Shown: positions 15,754-24,863 of the stretch, one piece after another
Position numbering within the stretch: position 1 is the first letter of the stretch
How the letters are laid out: each line of letters starts with the position of its first letter
Origin: Eubacteriales bacterium
GTDB lineage: Bacteria > Bacillota > Clostridia > Oscillospirales > Acutalibacteraceae
NCBI GenBank assembly: GCA_029219885.1
Contig: JAQXUH010000089.1
Location: forward strand, 1 to 41,257
DNA: 41,257 bases
Reading direction: 5' to 3'
Translations under genes and position numbers: made by a program
The notes under the pieces: model-generated
Database searches by the model: none
What the model saw: the letters and a program-made list of their open reading frames with translations, nothing else
What the model was told of the DNA's origin: nothing

Positions 15754-17783
15754 TGTTTGACATTGATGATTTAGTTAAAGCACTGCTTGCAAAGAAAGTC
15801 AGTGTTTCTGCTCTTGAGGAAGCAGAAAAGCTAATTCAATCTTCCGAGGACTTAAAGGAAGAACTTGACAGCCCATCTGTTTCGGAAATTGAAAAGGCGA
15901 GAGTTATTGACAGCCTTTTCTCCGAATCTGTTAAGGGCTTGATAAATACTATTGCCGACGATTGTAATACAGACGCTCTTGACGAGGTTTTAAAAGAATA
16001 CGTTAAGCGTATTGACGAAAAAAATAATGTAGTCAGGGCAACTGTTTTCTGCGTAACTCCGCCTACCGACGAACAGCTTGAGGGTATCAAGAAGTTTATC
16101 TGCAAAGAGAAAAAGGCGTCAACTGCCGAGGTTGAGGTAGTTAAAGATGAAAGCCTTATGGGCGGTTTTATTATTCAGGTCGGCAACAAGCAGTACGACA
16201 GAAGTATCAAATCAAAGCTTGAGCAGATTAAGGCTCAGGTTATTAAAAGTACAGAAAGCTCGGATGTTGATAACGATTCCGTTTTAGCTGTTCTCAAGCA
16301 GAATATTAACGATTTCAAGCCTGTAAGCGAAATGGACGAGATTGGCTCTGTTATTCGTGTAGGTGACGGTATTGCTGTAATTCACGGAATTTCACAGGCA
16401 ATGTACGGCGAAATTGTTGTGTTTGAAAACGGCGTCAAGGGTATGGTGCAGGATATTAAAAAGCACCAAATCGGCGTTATCCTTTTCGGCAGCGATGTGG
16501 GCATTCACGAGGGAACTAAGGTTTCCAGAACACATAAGAAAGCAGGCGTTCCTGTAGGCGAAGGCTTTATCGGCAGAGTAGTTAATGCTTTGGGTGAGCC
16601 GATTGACGGCAAGGGCGATATTAAAGCAGAAGGCTATCGTCCTGTTGAGCAGAAAGCTCCGTCTATCGTTGAGCGTAAAAGCGTTGATACGCCTATGGCT
16701 ACAGGTATTTTGTCTATCGACTCAATGTTCCCAATAGGCAGAGGACAGCGTGAGCTTATTATCGGCGACAGGCAGACAGGTAAAACTGCAATCGCTATTG
16801 ACACTATACTTAATCAAAAGGGAAACGGCGTTATTTGTATCTATAACGCTATCGGACAGAAAGCCTCAAGTGTTGCAAAGATTGTTAATACGCTTGAAAA
16901 GGCAGGTGCTATGGAATATACAGTTGTTGTATGCTCCACCGCCGCAGAGCCGTCATCACTTCAGTATATCTCGCCTTATTCTGCTACGGCAATTGCCGAG
17001 TATTTTATGCATCAGGGAAGAGATTGTCTTATTGTGTATGATGACCTCAGCAAGCACGCAGTAGCATATCGTGCCTTGTCACTTCTTCTTGAGAGAAGTC
17101 CCGGACGTGAGGCTTATCCTGGTGACGTATTCTATCTTCACTCAAGACTTCTTGAGCGTTCAAGCAAGCTTTCCGATGAATTAGGCGGCGGCTCAATAAC
17201 GGCACTTCCTATTATCGAAACACAGGCAGGCGACGTTTCCGCCTATATTCCTACTAACGTTATTTCAATTACCGACGGTCAGATTTTCCTTGAAAGCGAC
17301 CTGTTCTTCAGCGGTATGCGTCCTGCTGTTAATGTGGGACTTTCCGTTTCTCGTGTAGGCGGTGCCGCTCAGACAAAGGCTATGAAAAAGGCAGCAGGTA
17401 CTTTGAGAATTGACCTTGCACAGTATCGTGAGATGGAAGTGTTCACTCAATTTTCATCCGACCTTGACGATGAAACTAAAGAAGAGCTTGCTTACGGTAA
17501 GGGACTTATGGAGCTTTTGAAACAGCCCCAGGGCAGTCCTCTTTCACTTTCCGATATGGTAATTTCTCTTGTTGCCGCAACAGGAAGAAAGTTTGTTGAT
17601 GTTCCTGTTGAAAGCGTCAAGGACTGTCAGATGAAGCTTCTTGAATTTATCAACGAGAAATATCCGCAGATTCCGTCGGATATTGAAACCGAAAAGGTTT
17701 TAGAGGATGGTATGAGAGAGCAGATTCTCTCTGCGGCTGACGAATTTAAAAAGCAGTATAACAAAACAAAAGAGGCTGAATAA
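15753..17783 (+). CDS. atpHA: ATP synthase delta-alpha fusion protein
   Basis: 676-aa single frame joining two normally separate F1 subunits. Residues 1 to about 172 are delta (OSCP): a shortened N-terminal helical domain lacking the usual first helix, then the C-terminal domain with EVVKDESLMGGFIIQVGNKQ and DRSIKSKLEQIK. From about 175 to the end is a complete alpha subunit: VGDGIAVIHGI, Walker A GDRQTGKT (338-345), LLERSPGREAYPGDVFYLHS, and the C-terminal helical domain. No stop, frameshift or SD-linked start lies at the junction; the first in-frame Met on the alpha side is residue 194 (16332), without an SD. The gene overlaps its neighbours by 1 nt each side. Three alphas but one delta are needed per complex. 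Confidence 0.93.
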   Translation: MFDIDDLVKALLAKKVSVSALEEAEKLIQSSEDLKEELDSPSVSEIEKARVIDSLFSESVKGLINTIADDCNTDALDEVLKEYVKRIDEKNNVVRATVFCVTPPTDEQLEGIKKFICKEKKASTAEVEVVKDESLMGGFIIQVGNKQYDRSIKSKLEQIKAQVIKSTESSDVDNDSVLAVLKQNINDFKPVSEMDEIGSVIRVGDGIAVIHGISQAMYGEIVVFENGVKGMVQDIKKHQIGVILFGSDVGIHEGTKVSRTHKKAGVPVGEGFIGRVVNALGEPIDGKGDIKAEGYRPVEQKAPSIVERKSVDTPMATGILSIDSMFPIGRGQRELIIGDRQTGKTAIAIDTILNQKGNGVICIYNAIGQKASSVAKIVNTLEKAGAMEYTVVVCSTAAEPSSLQYISPYSATAIAEYFMHQGRDCLIVYDDLSKHAVAYRALSLLLERSPGREAYPGDVFYLHSRLLERSSKLSDELGGGSITALPIIETQAGDVSAYIPTNVISITDGQIFLESDLFFSGMRPAVNVGLSVSRVGGAAQTKAMKKAAGTLRIDLAQYREMEVFTQFSSDLDDETKEELAYGKGLMELLKQPQGSPLSLSDMVISLVAATGRKFVDVPVESVKDCQMKLLEFINEKYPQIPSDIETEKVLEDGMREQILSAADEFKKQYNKTKEAE

Positions 17784-18670
17784 TGGCTAATGCTCGTGAA
17801 ATTCAGGCAAGAATGAAGTCAATTAAGGACACTATGAAAATCACCAACGCTATGTGCTTGATTTCCTCCTCAAAGCTTCAGAAAGCCAGAAGAGACCTGA
17901 AAAATACCGAGCCTTATTTCTACGCAATTCAGGATGCACTTGCAAAAATTCTTGAGCTTTCTCCTGACGCAGGTAACATTTTCTTCGATGAAAGAGAGTA
18001 TTTACCGTCGCAGGAACGAAAGCAAGGATATATTGTAGTTACTGCCGATAAAGGTATGGCAGGTGCGTATAACCACAATGTTATCAAAATTGCGGAAAAA
18101 GAGGCTTTGTCCGATAACAAGAATATGCTTTTTGCTGTCGGTCAGGTCGGACGAAAATATTTTGAAAAAAAGAATATACCTATTGATATAAATTTTAAGT
18201 ACACGGCTCAGAATCCTAATATGAACAGAGCACGTATTATCAGCGAAAAGGTTGTAGAGCTTTTTAAAGAAAAAAAGCTTGACGAGGTGTATATCGTTTA
18301 CACCAGAATGGTAAATTCCGTAACCTTTGATGCGGAAATTGAACAGCTTCTTCCGCTGAAAAGAAATGTACTTCAAAATCAAAATGACCAGAACAACTAC
18401 GAATACTGTAATTTTGAGCCTGATATGAATACGGTGTTCAATCATATTGTACCCGATTATGTTGCGGGCTTCGTTTACGGTGCACTTGTAGAATCCTATT
18501 GCTCTGAGCACAACTCACGTATGATGGCAATGCAGACTGCCACCGACGCTGCAAAAGAAATGCTCAAGTCACTTGGGATTGAATATAATCGTGCAAGGCA
18601 GGCGGCAATCACTCAGGAAATTACCGAGGTAATTGCAGGTGCCAAGGCACAGAAAAACAAAAATGATTAG
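17783..18670 (+). CDS. atpG: F1Fo ATP synthase subunit gamma
   Basis: 295-aa central rotor shaft. The N-terminal helix MANAREIQARMKSIKDTMKI...SSSKLQKAR and the C-terminal helix with SRMMAMQTATDAAKEMLKSL and NRARQAAITQEITEVIAGA form the coiled coil inside the alpha-beta hexamer; a Rossmann-like middle domain contains VVTADKGMAGAYN. Start overlaps the fusion gene's stop by 1 nt (TAATG). Length is slightly above the usual 285-290 aa. Confidence 0.95.
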   Translation: MANAREIQARMKSIKDTMKITNAMCLISSSKLQKARRDLKNTEPYFYAIQDALAKILELSPDAGNIFFDEREYLPSQERKQGYIVVTADKGMAGAYNHNVIKIAEKEALSDNKNMLFAVGQVGRKYFEKKNIPIDINFKYTAQNPNMNRARIISEKVVELFKEKKLDEVYIVYTRMVNSVTFDAEIEQLLPLKRNVLQNQNDQNNYEYCNFEPDMNTVFNHIVPDYVAGFVYGALVESYCSEHNSRMMAMQTATDAAKEMLKSLGIEYNRARQAAITQEITEVIAGAKAQKNKND

Positions 18671-20071
<1,401 letters not shown>

Positions 20072-20080
20072 GGTGATTTT

Positions 20081-20494
20081 ATGAATACCTTTCAGCTAAA
20101 AGTAGTTGCGTCAAACAAAATCTTTTTTGACGGCAATGCACAAAAGCTCATTCTTCCGAATATTGACGGAGGATATGAGGGCTTCCTTTCACATCACGAA
20201 AACTGCGTTGTTCCTGTTGAAGCAGGCGGAATGAGAATTACAGATGAAGATGGCAAGGAAATCTTCGCTTTTATAGGCAGCGGATTCCTGGAGTTTTTTG
20301 ACAATTCTGCGTTAATCGTCTGCGTTTCTGCGGAACTTCCCGACGAAATTGACGAAAGGCGTGCAAGAGAGGCCAAGGAAAGAGCCGAGGAAGAAATGAG
20401 AGAAAAGCGTTCACAGCTTGAATATCATCATTCTCAGGCAAACCTTGCAAGAGCTATGGAGCGTCTTAAAGTCAAAAACCGTCATAAAATTTAA
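20081..20494 (+). CDS. atpC: F1Fo ATP synthase subunit epsilon
   Basis: 137-aa rotor subunit that couples gamma to the c-ring and can inhibit hydrolysis. N-terminal beta-sandwich with FQLKVVASNKIFFDG, EGFLSHHENCVVPVEAGG and FIGSGFLEF; complete C-terminal two-helix arm rich in Glu, Arg and Ala (about 88-137), so the inhibitory arm seems intact. Starts 9 nt after atpD with an AGGTGAT site; last gene of the operon. Confidence 0.93.
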   Translation: MNTFQLKVVASNKIFFDGNAQKLILPNIDGGYEGFLSHHENCVVPVEAGGMRITDEDGKEIFAFIGSGFLEFFDNSALIVCVSAELPDEIDERRAREAKERAEEEMREKRSQLEYHHSQANLARAMERLKVKNRHKI

Positions 20495-20526
20495 TCCTAT
20501 AAATAACAAAACCATATTCAATTTTG

Positions 20527-20572
20527 ATATGCACCCCAGAAGTTAGACACTTTTTGAGGTGCATATTTTTTA
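20527..20572 (+). terminator. Terminator-like hairpin after the ATP synthase operon, with an IS-like end
   Basis: 9-bp stem ATATGCACC/GGTGCATAT (20527-20535 with 20558-20566), extendable inward imperfectly (GAAGT with ACTTT), followed by a T-run. The sequence TGCACCCCAGAAGTTAGACA inside it resembles the terminal repeat of IS3-family elements (from memory). Confidence 0.6.
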
Positions 20573-20790
20573 TTCTTGTATAAATATTTAGTGCTCTGGT
20601 GATTGGTTCGGTTTTAAACATAGAGCAGAACACGTTATAGCGTTTTAACACGGTGCAATTAACAAAATGTTTTTTTAGAGTCTCAAAAATCGTGCTTACA
20701 AATTCATCGTATTGCTTTTTTGCTTTATTTGTAGTATTGTCATGGTAAAGACAAGTGCAATGAGCACGAGTAAAATATGAGGTGATAAAT
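20573..20790. other. Intergenic stretch, possible decayed coding remnant
   Basis: The minus strand stays open from 20876 to 20472 with plausible codon use between about 20750 and 20570 (residues such as KKQYDEFVSTIFETLKKHF), but it has no SD-linked start, runs through the hairpin at 20527 and is not recognised. It may be a gene fragment. The plus strand carries the promoter of the small gene at 20791. No RNA gene is seen. Confidence 0.3.
20712..20740 (+). promoter_or_regulatory. Possible promoter of the small membrane protein gene
   Basis: TTGCTT (20712-20717), 17-bp spacer, TATTGT (20735-20740); start near 20747. Confidence 0.45.
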
Positions 20791-20940
20791 ATGGATGAAA
20801 ATGAATTATTTGATATGGAAATACAAGACCCTATTGATTCAGGAGGCTCAGGCTGTTGTTTCCCTTTGTCAATCATTATTTCTATAGGAATATTAGTCTA
20901 TTTATTTATTGATTGTATTTGTTATTTTATAAGTAAATAA
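20791..20940 (+). CDS. Small single-span membrane protein of unknown function
   Basis: 49 aa, starting at ATG 20791 with TGAGGTGAT at 20778-20786. An acidic N-terminus (MDENELFDMEIQDPID) is followed by GGSGCC and one hydrophobic helix (about residues 24-46) that contains two more cysteines, ending in SK. No family recognised. The good ribosome site, its own candidate promoter and a strong terminator downstream suggest a real gene, but its size leaves room for chance. Confidence 0.5.
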   Translation: MDENELFDMEIQDPIDSGGSGCCFPLSIIISIGILVYLFIDCICYFISK

Positions 20941-21045
20941 CAAATGTATCAGAATAATCGTTATAACATTATAATCAGTGTGACTGTTTAAAATACAATC
21001 ACTACTTGAAACTTCAATAATTTATACAAGTTAATATCAGCAATA

Positions 21046-21086
21046 AAGTCCGATATTTTGAACTAAAAAAGCAAAATATCGGACTT
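21046..21086. terminator. Strong bidirectional terminator
   Basis: Perfect 15-bp stem AAGTCCGATATTTTG/CAAAATATCGGACTT (21046-21060 with 21072-21086), 11-nt loop. It separates the plus-strand small gene from the converging ttcA-like gene; the plus strand continues ATTTATTTT. Confidence 0.8.
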
Positions 21087-21103
21087 ATTTATTTTATCTG
21101 ACT

Positions 21104-21943
21104 TTATTCAAATTCTTCAAGGAAGGAATGTTCCACGCCGTGCTGTTTGTAGCCGATAAAGGTGTCGAGCTTAACGTTATGAATTGATTTGAAAATATTA
21201 TGCTCAATGTCGGGATTTATCTTTTTTAGTTGAGCGATAAGTGCTTTTATTTCCTGCCTTTTTGATTCTCCTATGCCGTCTTCTGAATGGCTGTATTCAT
21301 CCACAAATCTGCAAGCACACTGAATAAAAGTCAAATCGTTATAATCACGCCACTTTATTACAGCATTTTCGTTGACGCAGTAAAGAGGGCGGATAAGCTC
21401 CATTCCCTGAAAATTGGTGCTCTTAAGTTTCGGCAGCATTGCCTGGAGCTGTGAGCCGTAAAACATACCCATAAGCGTTGTTTCGATAACATCGCTGAGG
21501 TGATGACCGAGAGCAATTTTGTTGCATCCAAGCTCCTGTGCTTTAGCGTAAAGGTGACCTCTTCTCATTCTTGCACAAAGATAGCAGGGAGACCCGCCAA
21601 CAGAAGTTGTAATGTCAAATATGTCGGATTCAAAAATCGTTACGGGAATTTCAAGCTTTTTGCAGTTTTCCTCTATTTGACGGCGGTTAGCCTTATTGTA
21701 TCCGGGGTCCATACAGATAAATTCCAAGTCAAAATTCACATCGGAAATTCTTTTAAGATGCTTCATACACATTGCAAGAAGTACCGAATCTTTACCTCCG
21801 CTGATACATACGGCAATTTTGTCACCCTCATTTACCAGCTTGTAATTTTGACACGCCTCAACAAACGGATTCCATATCTCTTTTCTGTAAGTTTTAATAA
21901 TGCTTCGCTCAACTGACTGAGCGTATGTTAATTCTCTTGCCAT
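21104..21943 (-). CDS. TtcA-family tRNA thiolation protein (PP-loop ATPase)
   Basis: 279-aa cytosolic protein of the TtcA/TilS superfamily; relatives make 2-thiocytidine at tRNA position 32 using ATP to activate the base and a bound Fe-S cluster. Seen: PP-loop VCISGGKDSVLLAMCMKHL, the paired cysteines GGSPCYLCARMRRG, and LGHHLSDVIETTLMGMFYGSQ. A third cysteine is in FIQCACRF. ATG 21943 (MARELTYAQS) has AGAGGTAG at proper spacing; an upstream in-frame start has no site. Monocistronic. The exact tRNA target is not provable from sequence. Confidence 0.85.
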   Translation of the reverse strand: MARELTYAQSVERSIIKTYRKEIWNPFVEACQNYKLVNEGDKIAVCISGGKDSVLLAMCMKHLKRISDVNFDLEFICMDPGYNKANRRQIEENCKKLEIPVTIFESDIFDITTSVGGSPCYLCARMRRGHLYAKAQELGCNKIALGHHLSDVIETTLMGMFYGSQLQAMLPKLKSTNFQGMELIRPLYCVNENAVIKWRDYNDLTFIQCACRFVDEYSHSEDGIGESKRQEIKALIAQLKKINPDIEHNIFKSIHNVKLDTFIGYKQHGVEHSFLEEFE

Positions 21944-21992
21944 ATTTCTACCTCTTAAAGAATTATACAGCATTTGTGTAGGTTAATCAATA

Positions 21993-22024
21993 CAAAAAAA
22001 GACCGCCTCATGTGAAGCGGTCTT
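21993..22024 (-). terminator. Intrinsic terminator of the AICAR transformylase gene
   Basis: Stem AAGACCGCTTC with GAGGCGGTCTT on the minus strand (one G-U pair), ACAT loop, then seven T. Confidence 0.8.
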
Positions 22025-22034
22025 ATAAATTTTA

Positions 22035-23210
22035 TTAGTGGTGGAAAAGACGGATGCCTGTCATTGTCATTGCAATGCCGAAGTCGTCACAGCAGTCGAT
22101 AACTGCCTGGTCTCTTACTGAACCGCCCGGTTGAGCAATATACTTAACGCCTGAACGAACAGCTCTTTCGATATTATCCTCAAATGGGAAGAATGCGTCA
22201 GAGCCGAGAGCAACATTGTCCATCTTCTTGTGCCATTCTGCCTTTTCCTCTTTAGTGAATGGCTCAGGACATTCTGTGAAGTATCTCTGCCATACGCCGT
22301 CCTTAAGTAAATCTTCATACTCGTCTGAAATATAAAGGTCAATAGCGTTGTCTGCCTCACACTTACGGATACCCTCAATGAAAGGAAGATTAAGCACCTT
22401 TTCGTTGTGACGCAGCCAAAGGTTATCTGCCTTGTTACCTGCAAGTCTTGTACAATGAATTCTGCTCTGCTGACCTGCACCGACGCCGATTGTCTGTCCG
22501 CCCATAGCAAAGCAAACGGAATTTGACTGAGTATATTTAAGTGTAATCATAGAAATAAGCAGGTCAATCTTAGCGATTTCAGGAATGTCCTTAACCTTTG
22601 TAGGCATATCGCTGAAAAGGTCCATTGTCATTTTAGCGTTGTTTCTCTTCTGCTCAAACTTGATGCCGAATACCTGCTTTGTTTCCATTTCTTCAGGCTC
22701 GTAATCAGGATTTATTTTGATGATGAGGTAGTTTCCTCTTCTCTTAGCCTTGAGAATTTCAAGAGCCTCGTCTGTGTATGATGGAGCAATAATGCCGTCG
22801 CTTACCTCTTTAACAAGAAACTGTGCAACAGATGCATCACATTCGTCGCTGAGTGCTGCAAAGTCGCCGAAAGAAGAAACTCTGTCACATCCTCTTGCAC
22901 GAACATACGCTTGTGCGATAGGTGAAAGCTCCAAGCCGTCAGGAACCATACATACCTTTCTCTCAACCTCGTCAAGTGGCTGTGCAACTGCTGCACCTGC
23001 CGGTGAAACGTGCTTGAATGATGCGGCTGACGGAAGTCCTGTTGCTTCCTTAAGCTCCTTAACAAGCTGCCAGGAGTTGAAAGCGTCAAGCAGATTTATA
23101 TATCCTGCTGAGCCGTTGAGAATTTCAAATGGAAGTTCTTTGCCGTCCATATGAATTCTTGCAGGGTTTTGGTTTGGGTTACATCCGTACTTAAGCTTAT
23201 ACTCTGTCAT
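22035..23210 (-). CDS. Stand-alone AICAR formyltransferase (PurH transformylase part)
   Basis: 391-aa enzyme transferring a formyl group from 10-formyl-THF to AICAR, the ninth step of purine synthesis. It matches only the transformylase half of PurH: YGCNPNQNPARI, SFKHVSPAGAAVA (catalytic Lys-His segment), SNSVCFAMGGQTIGVGAGQQ, GSDAFFPFEDNIERA, YIAQPGGSVRDQ and a His-His C-terminus. The IMP cyclohydrolase domain (about 200 aa) of ordinary bifunctional PurH is absent and is not elsewhere in the window. ATG 23210 has CGGAGGT upstream; the frame remains open to 23285 but that part lacks a site and crosses the promoter. Confidence 0.9.
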   Translation of the reverse strand: MTEYKLKYGCNPNQNPARIHMDGKELPFEILNGSAGYINLLDAFNSWQLVKELKEATGLPSAASFKHVSPAGAAVAQPLDEVERKVCMVPDGLELSPIAQAYVRARGCDRVSSFGDFAALSDECDASVAQFLVKEVSDGIIAPSYTDEALEILKAKRRGNYLIIKINPDYEPEEMETKQVFGIKFEQKRNNAKMTMDLFSDMPTKVKDIPEIAKIDLLISMITLKYTQSNSVCFAMGGQTIGVGAGQQSRIHCTRLAGNKADNLWLRHNEKVLNLPFIEGIRKCEADNAIDLYISDEYEDLLKDGVWQRYFTECPEPFTKEEKAEWHKKMDNVALGSDAFFPFEDNIERAVRSGVKYIAQPGGSVRDQAVIDCCDDFGIAMTMTGIRLFHH

Positions 23211-23251
23211 AAAACTACCTCCGTTTAGCCGTAGCAAAAATTGATACAGAT

Positions 23252-23280
23252 ATTTTATACCATTGCGTTGAAAAATGCAA
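23252..23280 (-). promoter_or_regulatory. Promoter of the AICAR transformylase gene
   Basis: Minus strand TTGCAT (23275-23280), 17-bp spacer, TAAAAT (23252-23257). Overlaps the divergent promoter at 23268-23296. Confidence 0.6.
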
Positions 23281-23296
23281 GACAATTTGATAGAAT
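23268..23296 (+). promoter_or_regulatory. Promoter of the ATP-grasp pair
   Basis: TTGAAA (23268-23273), 17-bp spacer, TAGAAT (23291-23296). Start near 23303 leaves only about 9 nt before the ATG. Confidence 0.7.
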
Positions 23297-23311
23297 ATAT
23301 CAGGTGATTCT

Positions 23312-24136
23312 ATGAACGGAATTTTAGTTATAAATCATTTCCTCACAGGCGGAAAGTATAATGAGCTTCATTCTCACCTTGTAACCGCCGCCGAGAAAAT
23401 GAATATTGACCTTGAAATTAAAACAAATCTTCAGCTTTCTTATGAAGAAAATATATCCTGTGATTTTGTGCTTTTTTGGGACAAGGATATAAACCTTGCA
23501 AGACGGCTTGAAAACAGCGGACTGCCTGTTTTCAACAGTGCCGATGCTATTGAAAAGTGCGATGATAAGGCAAGAACATATATTGAGCTTGAGGGCATTG
23601 TGCCTCAGCCCAAAACTTTCATTTCTCCTAAATGCTATTTTCAGTCGGATATGGGCGAATTTGTTGACAACGCACTTGATGTGTTAGGCTTTCCTGTTGT
23701 GTTCAAGGAGTGCTTCGGCTCTTTTGGTGCACAGGTCTGGCTCTGCAAAAATAAAGAAGAGGTTTTATCTCACGTCAGCGAAAAGCCTTTTATTCTGCAA
23801 AAATTCATTAGCGAAAGTGCAGGGAAAGATAAACGTCTTGAGATTGTGGGCGGAAAATGTGTGTGTGCCGTTTCAAGAGAAAACGCAAATGACTTTCGTT
23901 CAAATGTTACAAACGGCGGTACTATGACTCCTTGCACTCCTACGCAAGACGAAATTTCTTCTGCCGTTAAGGCTTGTGAAAAATTAGGCTTGACTTTCGG
24001 CGGCGTTGATATTTTGGAAAACGGCGATATCTGCGAGGTAAATTCAAATGCCCATATTATAAACATTATGAATGCCGCAGGAGTTGATATTGCACCGCTT
24101 ATATTTGATGAAATAAAAAAACAGCTTGGTGTGTAA
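23312..24136 (+). CDS. RimK-like ATP-grasp ligase (first of pair)
   Basis: 274-aa carboxylate-amine/thiol ligase of the ATP-grasp fold, forming an acyl-phosphate then a peptide-like bond. Seen: N-terminal Rossmann-like part MNGILVINHFLTGGKYNELH; GFPVVFKECFGSFGAQVWLC (ATP-binding Lys and Gly loop); FILQKFISES and GKDKRLEIVGGK; NDFRSNVTNGGT; and the Mg-binding DILENGDICEVNSNAHI. The DFRSN..NGG motif is shared with RimK and LysX-type enzymes. Substrate unknown; the next gene is a second ATP-grasp ligase one nucleotide away, so the two probably act in one pathway. SD AGGTGAT at 23302. Confidence 0.85.
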   Translation: MNGILVINHFLTGGKYNELHSHLVTAAEKMNIDLEIKTNLQLSYEENISCDFVLFWDKDINLARRLENSGLPVFNSADAIEKCDDKARTYIELEGIVPQPKTFISPKCYFQSDMGEFVDNALDVLGFPVVFKECFGSFGAQVWLCKNKEEVLSHVSEKPFILQKFISESAGKDKRLEIVGGKCVCAVSRENANDFRSNVTNGGTMTPCTPTQDEISSAVKACEKLGLTFGGVDILENGDICEVNSNAHIINIMNAAGVDIAPLIFDEIKKQLGV

Positions 24137-24137
24137 T

Positions 24138-24863
24138 ATGAGTGGAATTTTAGTTTATACAAAGGAAGAGGCAGTACGAAACGCCTTTGCCGTTCGGAAG
24201 TTTACAGAAAATCTTGATGTAATTCTCGTGGACGAAAATTATGACGGCAACGCCGATTTTGTAATCAACAGGACAAACGATTACAGAGTAGGGGAGCGTT
24301 TTGAAAAAAGAGGGGTCAGAGTATTTAATTCCTCATCGCTGTCACGCCTTGCCAATGACAAACAGCTTTGCTATGAGTTTATGGAGCGTCACGGCGTGCC
24401 GATTATGCCTGTGAATTATGAGGAGGTTCCTGCTGTCAAAAAAAGTGTTGACGGTCACGGCGGCAAAGAGGTGTTTTGGCTGAACGAAAAAGAGCCATTT
24501 GAAAAAGGTTTTGTTTATCAAAAACCTTGCGACACTCTGGGCAAAGATTTGAGAGTGTGGGTGCTGGGCGGTAAAATCGTCTGCTCCATTCTCCGTGAAA
24601 GCAAAACCGACTTTCGTTCTAATTTCTGCCTTGGCGGAAGTGCCGTTTTGTACGAAATGAATGATGAGGAAAAAGCTCTCGTTCAAAAAATTATTTCTCT
24701 TGTCAACGCTGATTATATAGGTATAGATTTAATATTTAACGGCGGACATCCTGTGTTCAACGAAATTGAGGATACAGTAGGTGCAAGAATGGTTTATTCC
24801 AAAACCGATATTGACATAATTAAAATGTACTGCGACTATATAAAGAAAAATGCCGGACTGTAA
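24138..24863 (+). CDS. RimK-like ATP-grasp ligase (second of pair)
   Basis: 241-aa paralogue-like ATP-grasp protein. It begins MSGILVYTKEEA like its neighbour, then shows VKKSVDGHGGKEVFWL, KDLRVWVLGGKIVCSILRES, DFRSNFCLGGSA and the metal site GHPVFNEIEDTVGARM, where RimK usually has EVN; here it is NEIED. ATG 24138 lies 1 nt after the previous stop, indicating translational coupling. It ends exactly where the convergent DUF523 gene ends (TAA 24861-24863, opposite stop at 24864), with no terminator between. The shared ancestry of the pair and the modified metal motif suggest divided roles on one substrate; not identified. Confidence 0.83.
   Translation: MSGILVYTKEEAVRNAFAVRKFTENLDVILVDENYDGNADFVINRTNDYRVGERFEKRGVRVFNSSSLSRLANDKQLCYEFMERHGVPIMPVNYEEVPAVKKSVDGHGGKEVFWLNEKEPFEKGFVYQKPCDTLGKDLRVWVLGGKIVCSILRESKTDFRSNFCLGGSAVLYEMNDEEKALVQKIISLVNADYIGIDLIFNGGHPVFNEIEDTVGARMVYSKTDIDIIKMYCDYIKKNAGL

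Noticed and set aside
20472-20876. 134-codon minus-strand frame as an intact gene
   Set aside because: No ribosome site, overlaps the end of atpC and the small plus-strand gene, runs through the hairpin. At most a remnant in its middle.
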